From: Hymenopellis radicata
Lineage: Eukaryota > Basidiomycota > Agaricomycetes > Agaricales > Physalacriaceae
Direction: 5' to 3'
NCBI GenBank assembly: GCA_015501595.1
Contig: JADNRX010001003.1
Span: 1 to 16,340 of the forward strand
Length of the DNA stretch: 16,340 nt
Below are positions 7,331 through 15,712 of the stretch, piece by piece. The notes below the pieces were generated by a model that was not told the DNA's origin, did no database searches, and saw only the letters and a list, made by a program, of their open reading frames with translations. Position numbers and translations under genes: made by a program. The stretch's first letter is position 1, and each line of letters opens with the position of its first letter.

Positions 7331-8038
7331 CTACGCGAATCTAGCTGCGCCGACGCGGTAGTGATGGGCAGAGGCCGTGCCGTCGACATAGTGGGCGTAC
7401 ACTTTGAGATAGGTGCAAAGTGTCTCGAACTCCTCCGGCGACAGCTCCGATCCAACATGCAAATCCTCCCTCAGGTGCTGAAAACGACGAACATCGAGGG
7501 CCAAGGTGACAACGTCCTCATGCTCATACATCCCCATGTTCACGAACAACTGAAATTTGTCAGCGGGTACGCCGGTCCCACGCAACCACCTGCCGGCGGT
7601 GCTATGCAGGAAGTGGGACGAGACGCTCATCCCACTGCCCTCCTCCACCCACCTGATATAACCCTCTTGAAAATTGCTATCATATTCCACGCCCGTGTCG
7701 CCTATGATAACGGATAAGTATCATGATTACAAGATAACCGCGGACACTGACGTTCATAGTGCATGCCTTCCTGCAGCATGACCCGCCGGCGAATCGGTCG
7801 CACAGCCCTCAAATGAAGGTGGATACGTCTCAAAGGCGAGGTGAGTGAGCCCTTGGTCTTTGTATGAACGCAAGCGGACTCACATCCTAGCGGCCTCAGG
7901 TGTCTCGGCAGATGAAGCTGCAATCAGCTGTCGCTGCAACTCGAGGGCTTCGAGGCGAATATCTACGTGCTGGGAACGAAGCGCTTCGGGAAGCGGGAAT
8001 CCATTTACTGTGGGCACTGGAAGGCGGTCGTTCGACAT
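7331..8038 (-). CDS. Paralogue B of an unrecognised fungal family (intact reference copy)
   Basis: Three exons on the minus strand: 7884-8038, 7752-7828 and 7331-7701. Introns are 55 nt (GTGAGT, phase 2) and 50 nt (GTCAGT, phase 1); the product is 200 aa. Start: ATG at 8038, then MSNDRLPVP. Exon 1 has FPLPEAL and IRLEALELQRQLI; exon 2 has HLRAVRPIRR and GMHYER; exon 3 has VNMGMYEHEDVVTLALDV and SELSPEEFETL. The same layout, intron positions and phases occur in the plus-strand gene C (8648-13576), and parts recur in D (13729-15712). Shared core: LR-x3-PI, then G-M/V-Y-E-x-E-D-V/L-V-T-L-x-LDV, then a helix with E-x-L and W/F-x-x-L. It looks like a soluble helical protein with no metal site, signal peptide or membrane segment. 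I do not recognise the family. It is head-to-head with C, 609 bp apart, suggesting an inverted duplication. Confidence 0.75.
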
Positions 8039-8647
8039 GGGATCACAGTGGTAAGTGCAATTCCAATAACTCTTTTGAGCTGTTTAGACACCGACAGACT
8101 ACAATTTCAAACTGGCACCACTACAATTTCAAACTTGCACCACATGTTCATGCCGGCGCCTCGCTGCTTTGCTCCCCCTCCCGGATGGTGCAATGAGACA
8201 TGAGTCTGGTTTGTCTCGATGGTCTCATGGCCATGAAGGACCAGTATCGCTCGACGCCTTCCCCATCCAGTCGAACCACTAGGCGTAAACGAAAATTGCC
8301 ATCAAGATAGAGTCTTGTCGGAAGGAGGTGCGCCCAAAGGCGTCTTTCATCATGTGGCGCTGATCGGTAGTGTTAGTGGACCAAGATTGTCTGAGAGTGG
8401 CTTGTTTACTCACTGTTGGGTATAGTCCGAGGAATTCCAGTCAAGTAACGCTGGCGCGCAAGACGGCGCTGGTCGTTTATGATCGTGGTCATAGGTAGGA
8501 TGTGATTTTTGGAATAACAAATCAAAGCTGAATTTGTTATAGCGCATTCCCATCTTCTGGTTTCTGCTACTTATGACCACAGTCGTGCATACCCCTCGGC
8601 GTCGTCCCGCCTGGATAGGAATGGACCTCATCAGAACCGGCGCAGAC
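8039..8647. other. Divergent intergenic region between paralogues B and C
   Basis: 609 bp between the two divergent starts. It holds a 22-bp tandem duplication (8098-8119 and 8120-8141; unit begins ACTACAATTTCAAAC, one difference between copies), about 60-100 bp upstream of the B start. Otherwise I see no gene. An antisense open frame from 8736 to 8410 overlaps exon 1 of C and has no support. The region probably carries both promoters. Confidence 0.35.
8098..8141. repeat. 22-bp tandem duplication
   Basis: Two adjacent 22-bp units, ACTACAATTTCAAAC plus TGGCACC or TTGCACC, differing at one base. It lies in the upstream region of gene B. Confidence 0.8.
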
Positions 8648-11600
8648 ATGAACGAGTCGATGTCTGTGGTCGTTAACAGGCTTGGTGTTGAGGACATCCC
8701 CATCGAGCAAGCGCTCGTACACCCAGATGACTTCATTCGTCTACGCGGCCGAGGGAATATGGCCCGTTATCAAGCTGGGCAACGTTTGGAGCCACAGATA
8801 TGTTTGATGTAGGCTCATTCGTACATCCCTCGTCAAGTCACTTAGGGCCTGTCCGGTGTCACTCGCTCCGGGGCCCGACTGGTCGCGACTCTCTGCCAAA
8901 TTCCAGTCGCGTGTTGGATCGGACCCGGTTGCGGCATGACGGAGCTCAAACTTTGTTCGGTAACTGTATGAGTAAGGTTCAGACAGTGCCGCGGGTGTCA
9001 CGCACTTCCTAGATCACCGTCGCGTCTCCCTCATCGCATTTATTTACTTCACTACCCTTCTACTGCACCCACTCTCTTTATACCTTTCTTATACCTTTAT
9101 AATTCATGGCTCCTGCTAAGGAAAACACGTCGGAAAACGCTGTTTGGACATCTGGTGATTCTGCCCTTCTCGTCGCAGAGCTTGTTGTCCAGCGGAGGGC
9201 CGGAAACCAAGCCCAGAGCGGTTGGAAGCCCGTTGCTTGGACTGCTGTGGTGAACCGCTTGAGGGAGGAGGGGAGCAAGGAGGGAGGTGAGAAGACCTCG
9301 AAAAAGTGCCAGGATCATTTTCGTGGCGTAAGTTCTGCCTTATTTATTATTGTGCACTCTTGTATCAACGGATTACAGCTCAAGTCGAACTTCAAGGCCT
9401 TATGGAAGCTGCGAACGAAGGCTTCGGGCTTGGGCTGGGATGAGAAGAGGAAGATTGTTACTGCCCCCGATGAATGGTGGGATGGACATCTGAAGGTACG
9501 TGTCTAGGCCTGTATTTCTCCTGTCGGTTCTCATGGATTGTTGTTATAGTCATATCCGAAGGACAAGAAGTGGCGTAACACGCCATTTCCGTTGTACGAC
9601 ACCATGTTCGACCTTGTGCATGGCGTGATGGCGACGGGTGATGCTGTTTTCCATCCCGGGACACAGTCGACTCAGGAAACGCAGTCAGCTGAGAGCACTC
9701 AATCGGAGAGTCAGTCCTCGCAGATGGACAGTCAATCCAATGACGACGATGACCAGAACGAGGACAATTCACAAGCATCGTCTGCATCAGCCCCGTCGCA
9801 GGTATGTGTCGCGTAGTGCTGCAGGATTTTTTCTAACTGTCTCCTAGTCACAGAGCAGCATTTCGACAGTCTCCAGTGCATCATATCGTACACCTGCCAG
9901 TCAGCGGACTCAGAAGCGCCAGCGTGCAGACAGCGATGACGAGGATTCTCCAGCCCCTCCAAGTGCCCGTCGTCGTCGTGGGGCAGACGCCATTGATCAT
10001 GTAGCTTCTGCTCTCACAGATATCAGCAATGCTGTCGCCTCGGAGGCTACGCCGGAGCGTCGCAACAAGGCAATCACGATGATGGAGGATGATGGAGACT
10101 TTTCCGATAGCGAGCAGGTCAAGATTTTACGTCTGTTTCGCAAGAAGAAGGAGGTAGCTGACACGTTTCTTGGTGTGAGAAAGCAGGCGCTTCGTACTCA
10201 GTATCTCATGAGTGAGCTTGAGGAGGAGTACGACAAGGTGATGTAGATCGATTCATGACCATTCTATATGCTATCTTCTGTTCTAATTCTTTCGTTTTGC
10301 CCGCTTTTGTTTCGTTTACGATACTTTTATTTAGCTTTGTTATTTTAATGTTATACATTTTGTGGTGTCAGTTGTCGGAACCTACATATTCAACATAGTC
10401 ATCCCACATCGCCTGTGCAATCGCGTTGCGAAGTGCTTTCGCGCGAGTCTGCTCCGTCTCTGAAATAAATCCTCCAAGTTCTCCTATTCCCGCTCCAGTA
10501 TTCCGCTTTGCTGCTTGCTCCCGTTCAACACCGTCAGGACCCGATTGATGAACCGATGAAGTATTGCCTGTCCGCGGCTCGTGAATACGAATGAAGTTGT
10601 GCAGGGCACCGAACGCAGCAACTAATCGAATCTGCATAGCCTGCGAATACTCCATGGCAGCTGCGACAACATTGAAACGACGCTTGAATACACCAAAAAT
10701 ACGCTCAACAGCGTTTCGAGCAGTCGCATGGCGCAGATTAAATAGCTCCTCCTTGTTGCGAGGCCTGTATAATGACAATGAGTCTATGCTGTATCCGTAG
10801 TGTATTATAAGATAAGAACGTACTTCTGATTCCCCTGTGACCATTCCTTGAGATGGTATCGGACACCACGATAAGGAATGAGCAGTGCATCACAGAGCGG
10901 GAAACCTGCATCCGCAAGTAGATATCGTCCCCGCGGAATGCGAAGATCAGTCTCGCGTGCGTACTCGTAGATCGATGCGTCTACAGCACTGCCCTCCCAA
11001 CCCGGAAGGAGATACGTGAACTGGAGGTCGAAGTCGCACGCAGCCAGGACGTTTTGGGTAACAGTACCCTTGCGATTCCTATGGCGTGCAATTGCAGCCT
11101 CTAGAACCCACTTGTGGAAATGAGAGCCGTCAAGGCTGCCGCGGCAGTCTTTAAAGTATGGATACCACTTTGGATTGGCCACGATCTCATCCGGAGTTTC
11201 ATCCGCCATAGGCTGGGCATAAAATGCATAGAATGCACCAGAGAGGATGTTGGTAAGTTCGCGTATTGCCCTATATGAACAGTCAGGTCAATACATAACA
11301 ATAACGATAGATAATCCCAACTTTGTGATTGTATCACCGCTTCGTTGAAATCGCTCCTGAAGCATGCGGGAGCTTGCTCCGTATCGGCCAAAGTACAAGT
11401 ATAATCGCAAGACGTTCCTCAGCGGAGACATAGCGACTACGCTTGAACCCGTAAATTGCAGATAATTCTTTAAGCAGGATACGAAAGGTTTCCTTGCCCA
11501 TTCCAAACTGCTCAGAGAAGCGATCATCATTCCCAGCAAGAAGCTCTCTGAGCCATCGCTCTCCAGTAAGGATGGATGTCCTCTTTGGCTCAGGCTCCGA

Positions 11601-13576
11601 CTGGAGGCTGAAATGTTCGGTAACTGCGGCGGCGGCGAGTGCAGCGCTTAGAGCAGCCGCTTTGCGATGATCTCGGCGTGACTTCGAGCGGACAAGCTTT
11701 TTGATAGCCTTGGTAAGGTGGTCGGTTGAGGTGACACCCATTGAGATGGTCGAGGAAGGAAGAAACACGCAGACACGATGGATTGATTGATAACTACGCT
11801 ATGTGACAACTTGTGACAAGTCGCGTCTTGTCCCGTCGGACCTCTATTGCCGATTACCGGAGTCGCGATCAGTCGTGCTCGCGACCAGTCGGGCCCCGGA
11901 GCGAGTGACACCGGACAGGCCCTTACTAACGGTCAATGACAGACGTGTTCGAGATCATCTGCGCCAAGCCCGTCCCATCCGTCGAGGAATGTACGTTTTG
12001 GAAACGGCTCAATATTATGTTCGTGAGTTCTTGACATTACTATATGTTTATACACTCTGATATAACTAGACCTGGGCACGAGTGCCCACCCGGGTGCACT
12101 CGCACTCGCGGGACGGGTCATTCGCGACTCAGAGCCGTACACCCGCACTCGAGTGACACCCGAGTGCGGCACTCGAGTGCGGCACCCATTCGCGGGTGTT
12201 CCGCACACACGAGTGTGTCGACACTCGTGTATGGTGGCGGGTGTACCCGTGTACACCCGAATCCTCCACATTCTCCACCTCAACTCGCGGTCAATTCATG
12301 CCACATCGGCATCCTCCAGCAATTGCGGGAGGAGCATCGACGGTGCATGATCCAAATGACGCGATGAGTGTGGAGGACGGGAGGTAGATGGAGATGGTCC
12401 AGAGGTATGGCGCCTCGTTGGAGGGCTTACCCATGCAATAGAAACCTAGAATACAGAGTTAGTACAATAAAAGATTTGACGACGTCCGCAGACGTCGCCA
12501 ACAGCAAGAAGAGACAATAAAAACGTACCTCTGCCGCGTCGCCTGCAGACGACGAGGCAGCCCATATCCGCCGCCCCCGCTCTTCAAGTACGCTGTTCAG
12601 CGTGGCGGGCGGCGTCTCCTCCTTGAAGTATGCAGACGCCAACTTTAAGTCGAGCGCCAATAGTCCTGCTGCCTCGTTTGCGAGGGCTTACGCGTCCGAG
12701 TGGTGGTGTTTCCGTGGAGACGACTCAAAGTCGTTCTCCATTTATACGGCGCCGACTCAGAGTCGAGCGCCGGTGTCTTCATCGCCGACTTAAAGTCGAG
12801 CGACGGGACATCGGAAGTGGGTCGCCGATACAGAGTCGAGCGACGGATGGGAGGTGGTGGTGGTGAGGAGAGAGACCCGATCGCACGCTTACGCGTCCTT
12901 TCTCGGATCTCAGCCCGAGTCGCCGGATTTGACGCAGATACCTCGTTTCTGGGCCGCGACGCCCCGTTTAACTTCAGAAAAAATTATAAATTTAACTATA
13001 AATATATATGTAAATACCCGAGTGTCTACACGGGTGTTTGGGCACGGGTACTCATGGCCCAAAGCCAGACACCCGCACTCGGGTGGACACCCGTCCCAAC
13101 ACCCTACCCGGCACTGCCAAACACTTGACACCCGGGTGTGAGTGCCGAATGCACCCGGGTGCACACTTAAACACTAGACACTCGTGCCCAGGTCTAGATA
13201 TAACAGCCCAGGCCAGGAGACTAATGAGCGCATCACGCAGGAAGTGTTTGCAGTAGGCATGCTGCCACTGAACTGTCGTTATCCCCCGGATCCGGCGTTT
13301 GTGCACGCCGCAGTGCTGACATTCCTGACTGAGGTCAACCTCTACTGGCTACAGGAACGGTTTGGGGAGATGGGTGTCTACGAGGTTGAGGATTTGGTCA
13401 CCCTGTCGTTGGACGTCCGCAATCCGACATTTCATGACGAATTGGCATGTGCCTTGGAGGTATCGAGGGCGGAGTGGGGCCGCTTGAAGAATGCTCTCGA
13501 GCACTTTGTTCGGCCGGCCAACTTCGACTACTACAAAGTAGCTCCGGACTGCCCAGAGTCAGAGGATGATTGGTAG
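8648..13576 (+). CDS. Paralogue C, same family as B, with a DNA transposon in each of its two introns
   Basis: Exons: 8648-8808, 11943-12022 and 13212-13576. Introns: 8809-11942 (phase 2, donor GTAGGC, acceptor ACAG), containing the PIF/Harbinger element, and 12023-13211 (phase 1, donor GTGAGT, acceptor CCCAG), containing a hAT element. The spliced frame is open for 201 codons; B has 200. Intron positions and phases equal those in B. Without the elements and one target duplication each, the introns would be 53 and 51 nt. Exon 2 encodes HLRQARPIRRGMYVLE, matching HLRAVRPIRRRVMLQE in B; exon 3 has GEMGVYEVEDLVTLSLDV, matching B's GMYEHEDVVTLALDV. ATGs at 8573 and 8621 are in frame upstream; 8648 fits B's length best. 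The coding sequence survives, but introns of 3.1 and 1.2 kb are far above the fungal norm, so correct splicing is doubtful. Function unknown. Confidence 0.7.
8842..8844. repeat. TTA target-site duplication, left
   Basis: TTA directly left of the Harbinger terminal repeat, repeated as TTA at 11923-11925 on the right. A 3-bp TTA/TAA duplication is the hallmark of PIF/Harbinger insertion. Confidence 0.9.
8845..8888 (+). repeat. Harbinger left terminal inverted repeat (44 bp)
   Basis: Exact reverse complement of 11879-11922. Starts GGGCCTGTCCGG and ends GGTCGCGA; the next base differs between the two sides. Confidence 0.93.
9106..10246 (+). CDS. PIF/Harbinger Myb/SANT-like DNA-binding protein
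   Basis: Four exons: 9106-9327, 9379-9495, 9550-9801 and 9848-10246. Introns are 51, 54 and 46 nt, all phase 0; the product is 329 aa with no break. Residues about 14-130 form a Myb/SANT-like domain: VWTSGDSALLVAEL, WKPVAWTAVVNRL, KKCQDHFRG, then LKSNFKALWKLR, SGLGWDE, DEWWDG, PFPLYD. The W/F spacing and the SG-GWD and FPLYD blocks are those of the domain found in the second protein of PIF/Harbinger elements, which binds the element's ends and partners the transposase in the nucleus. Residues about 160-260 are Ser/Gln/Asp-rich and disordered, with an RRRR patch (about 240); the C-terminus is a charged helix (KKKEVADTF to EELEEEYDKV). Convergent with the transposase. Best ATG: the first in frame, in good context (ttcATGGC). 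Confidence 0.88.
10368..11741 (-). pseudogene. PIF/Harbinger DDE transposase with one apparent frameshift
   Basis: Minus-strand exons 11322-11741, 10824-11270 and 10368-10764; introns 51 nt (11271-11321, weak donor GTTGGG) and 59 nt (10765-10823, GTACGT). Allowing for one extra base near 11396, all phases agree and the length is 420 aa, usual for the family. The N-terminal third is a helix-turn-helix region (SAEERLAI, then YGASSRMLQERFQRSGDTI). The DDE_Tnp_4-type catalytic core follows: Asp in GSLDGSH (about 187), Asp in GSAVDASIY (about 237), Glu in RNAVERIFGVFKRRF (about 309); YLLADAG and a conserved R-N before the Glu are also present. The transposase cuts and rejoins element ends. Without correction the first exon runs out of frame to a stop near 11336. 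Only one base separates it from an intact gene, so sequencing error is a real alternative. Confidence 0.8.
11879..11922 (-). repeat. Harbinger right terminal inverted repeat (44 bp)
   Basis: Exact reverse complement of 8845-8888, followed by the TTA duplication at 11923-11925. Confidence 0.93.
12059..12066. repeat. 8-bp target-site duplication GATATAAC (left)
   Basis: GATATAAC precedes the left end of the hAT element and recurs exactly at 13197-13204 after its right end. An 8-bp duplication is diagnostic of the hAT superfamily. The sequence lies where the branch site of gene C intron 2 is expected (CTGAT overlaps it). Confidence 0.92.
12067..13196. mobile_element. Non-autonomous hAT element, family 1, complete copy (1,130 bp)
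   Basis: It begins TAGACCTGGGCACGAGTG (12067-12084) and ends with the exact reverse complement (13179-13196): an 18-bp terminal inverted repeat, flanked by the 8-bp duplication GATATAAC. Both subterminal zones (12085-12260 and 13010-13175) are packed with ACCCG/CGGGT and palindromic CACTCGAGTG motifs. At 1,130 bp it is too short for an hAT transposase (usually 600 or more residues) and none is seen. On the minus strand, 12427-12660 has an open frame ending in a good-looking donor (GTACGT) with TACTAAC and TTCTAG downstream, possibly a captured or ancestral gene piece, but I do not recognise it. The right 702 bp are duplicated at 1-702. The element lies in intron 2 of gene C. Confidence 0.92.
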
Positions 13577-13728
13577 ATAAGCGTGAAATCGATCTATATT
13601 TAATTGCCTGTGGCGTGTACGCATTGACAGATAAATGAGCCGGCTTAAGTATATTCATCATTATTTTTGAGTCCACGTGCTGTGTAAGTCAGCTCGCCAA
13701 TGATCGGAACACTCTTCATCCGTCTACC
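13577..13728. other. Spacer between paralogues C and D
   Basis: 152 bp from the stop of C to the start of D. The first part is AT-rich (about 13585-13665) and may hold the 3' end of C and the promoter of D. No gene is visible. Confidence 0.3.
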
Positions 13729-13869
13729 ATGTCTTCAGAAGCCCCCATTCACTTCACGCATCAAGCCACTCTGTCGCCAGATTTGCCGCGTCTTATGTAC
13801 GTGCTGGATAATGGAACGTGTTTGACTAACTCAGTGGGGCGCACAGAAAAATTGAAAAGAAGCTACGGG

Positions 13870-15158
13870 TAGTGAATAGCGCGGGTCGGGTTCGGGTCGG
13901 CGGACCAGTACCCGAACCCGATCCTCTGAACTACCCGAACCCGCCACGTCGGGTACGGGTTTTACATCGGGTTACCCTCGGGTATGGAAAGGGTGACGGG
14001 TGTACCCATACCCGTGGGCGATGGAGAGGCTGGACACGGACATAGGGCTCCTCGTAGTGTTTTTTCGTGCACGCCGACGACCCCCAGGCAATTGCACAGG
14101 GGTAATCGACGAGCACGAGACATACTGCCCGAACCCGGCTGCTTGAGAACTGGAACTACCGTTTGCAACGGAATGCGCGCGCGACGCCGTCCAGCCCCGG
14201 CGCCTGCGGACACGAACGTTCAAAAAAACCATGCGTCATTGTAGAAATAGTGTTGGGCGCCGTCGTGAAGACGAGTGCGGCGGCGCGAAGGGAAGTGCTC
14301 AAAGAAGAAAAACCTGCAGAACAATGAAGGGTATGGGATTTAAGACATTCAAAGAAAATAAAATATGCACCTCCTGGCTAGGACACGTCCGCGACATCGT
14401 CCAGCCCAATATCCAACATTGTTATCGGGGCGTTGAGCCCACCTGTGTCCTCCAGCAAGATCACAGCCTTGTCGCGAGGGCTTATGCGTTGCGGATTGTC
14501 ATAGAAATGGTGCTGTCACGAAGACGAGCCCCACAAACTGCAGAACACGCAAATTCAGCAAGGCGGGGCGAATCCAATGGCTAAGCGCGCGCGTCCGCTG
14601 TTCCGTAGGAGGGCGGCCTCATCCCGAGGGCTTACGCGGGACTGGATGTAGTCGAAGTAGCGCCGTCACGAAGACGAGCGCCTCAAAACACCCCGGAGCA
14701 AATCCAAGGGCGTGGCGGCCGGCGCCCAGCCAAACACGCCATCCAAAGCCGAGCACCACGAAGGAGAGAGAAGAGAAAAGCCCCAGAAAGAGTTCCGGGG
14801 TCGACGAGCACGATGTCACCGTCGTGCTGTGATAGTAAGAGGTAGGAGATGCGATCTGGGCTGTCCGATCGTTATCCGGCAATTGCCGCGACGCTCGGGC
14901 AGCTCGGCGATCAAAGAAATTATTCCGCCACGTCGTTTCTCGACGACGTTGGCCTTGTTTGAGGTCAAAAAAATTCAGAAAATTCTATAAAATATGTACA
15001 TTTACCCTTGCCTTACCACACTACTGAGCACTTACGAGGATCGGGTCCTCAAAAGGGTAACGGGTAGGGGCCGGGTCACGGACCACCAACCCGAGCCTGA
15101 CCCGCTATTGTACCCGATGATGACCCGGTCCGGGTGACCCGAACCCGCGCTATCACTA
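13870..15158. mobile_element. Non-autonomous hAT element, family 2 (1,289 bp)
   Basis: The left end is TAGTGAATAGCGCGGGT and the right end, reverse-complemented, is TAGTGATAGCGCGGGTT: an inverted repeat of about 17-25 bp with small indels. The flanks are GCTACGGG (13862-13869) and GCTACGGA (15159-15166), an 8-bp hAT-type duplication differing at its last base, perhaps by loss of one G. Subterminal zones are rich in CGGGT/ACCCG (13879-14010 and 15045-15150). The interior has degenerate repeats of about 150 bp but no transposase. The terminal sequence differs from family 1, so this is a separate family. It interrupts an exon of paralogue D. Confidence 0.85.
14241..14710. repeat. Degenerate internal repeats of about 150 bp in hAT family 2
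   Basis: GAGGGCTTAYGCG occurs at 14476-14488 and 14626-14638, and TCACGAAGACGAGC at 14516-14529 and 14666-14679, both exactly 150 bp apart. A third, weaker copy of the latter part (GTAGAAATAGTG, then GTGAAGACGAG) lies near 14250-14275. GAGGGCTTACGCG also occurs in hAT family 1 near 189. Confidence 0.6.
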
Positions 15159-15712
15159 GCTACGGAGTGGCAGCCGATTCTCGCCGACGACGACTAGGAA
15201 GGTAGGTACATGATACCGTCGTTGTACCTCAGCTGACATTCTTGCAGCGTGGAACGTGTCTGACTGGTATTTCTGGAAAGTCGACGACGAAGAAGTGGAA
15301 GATTGTACGTGTGTTGATCCGCGAACGTTATGTGTTCTCACCAGTTGTCAGTCTGTCACCTTGAATTGGGCCCTCGCGACAGGGAGGCGGAGAAAATTCT
15401 AGGTATTCCAACAACCCATCGCATGGGCCCAAGCTCGCGCAGGCGCTGAAGGATGCATGTGGAGACTTTCTTATCCCACTTTTCCAGGATTGCGGGATCT
15501 TGATTCAGGCAGATGTCGACCTCATCAAAACCTGGCTTGATTACGATACAGCATTTCGTAGGAAATTTCGGGAGGGTTTGGGCTTTGAGGTCGATGCCGG
15601 CAATTGGTATCGATTGCTTGCTTTCTTGCAGTGGCCGAGCAAGATCGGACCTGCTGACTGGAGTACATCTCTTTCCCTTCCAAGAAAGACTTCCTCTGAG
15701 ATCGTTAAATAG

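Larger units (their letters stand above)
8845..11922. mobile_element. PIF/Harbinger DNA transposon, 3,078 bp, structurally complete
   Basis: Perfect 44-bp terminal inverted repeats (8845-8888 and 11879-11922), beginning GGGCCTGTCCGG, are flanked by TTA on both sides. Inside are two convergent genes: a Myb/SANT-like protein on the plus strand (9106-10246) and a DDE transposase on the minus strand (10368-11741), the usual two-gene content of PIF/Harbinger elements. Perfect TIRs and target duplications point to a young insertion. The element sits 33 bp inside intron 1 of gene C, with the right TTA leading directly into CTAAC, the likely branch site of that intron. The transposase shows an apparent 1-nt insertion, so this copy may depend on another copy for movement. 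Confidence 0.93.
13729..15712 (+). pseudogene. Paralogue D, decayed relative of B and C, split by a hAT element
   Basis: Exon 1 is 13729-13796 (ATG, then MSSEAPIHFTHQA), ending AT before GTACGT as in B and C. A 50-nt intron (13797-13846, branch GACTAAC) leads to an exon cut after 23 nt by the hAT element 13870-15158. On the far side the exon resumes and reads EWQPILADDD in the frame that makes LR-E-W-Q-PI, aligning with LR-A-V-R-PI of B and LR-Q-A-R-PI of C. A TAG follows in that frame. A 46-nt intron (15202-15247) leads to a piece reading WNVSDWYFWKVDDEE. The last part (15383-15712) encodes LIPLFQDCGILIQADVDLI, LDYDTAFRRKFREGL and NWYRLLAFLQW, matching the C-terminal core of B and C. The pieces do not join in one open frame without edits. 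The start and end are likely true; the gene is broken. Confidence 0.6.

Noticed and set aside
8410..8736. 108-aa minus-strand open frame
   Set aside because: It is antisense to exon 1 of gene C, whose plus frame is supported by alignment and intron phase with B.
11936..12031. Alternative frame VFEIICAKPVPSVEE for exon 2 of gene C
   Set aside because: It reads like protein, but comparison with B shows that the HLRQARPIRR frame is the conserved one and that it alone agrees with both intron phases.
12067..12300. CRISPR-like or telomere-like array from repeated CACCCG/CACTCG motifs
   Set aside because: Spacing is irregular, with no constant repeat and spacer lengths, and the motifs lie beside hAT terminal repeats, where subterminal motif clusters are expected.
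12427..12660. Minus-strand frame with good splice signals inside the hAT element
   Set aside because: Donor GTACGT, TACTAAC and TTCTAG are well placed, but upstream the frame meets stops and I recognise no protein, so it is mentioned only within the element.
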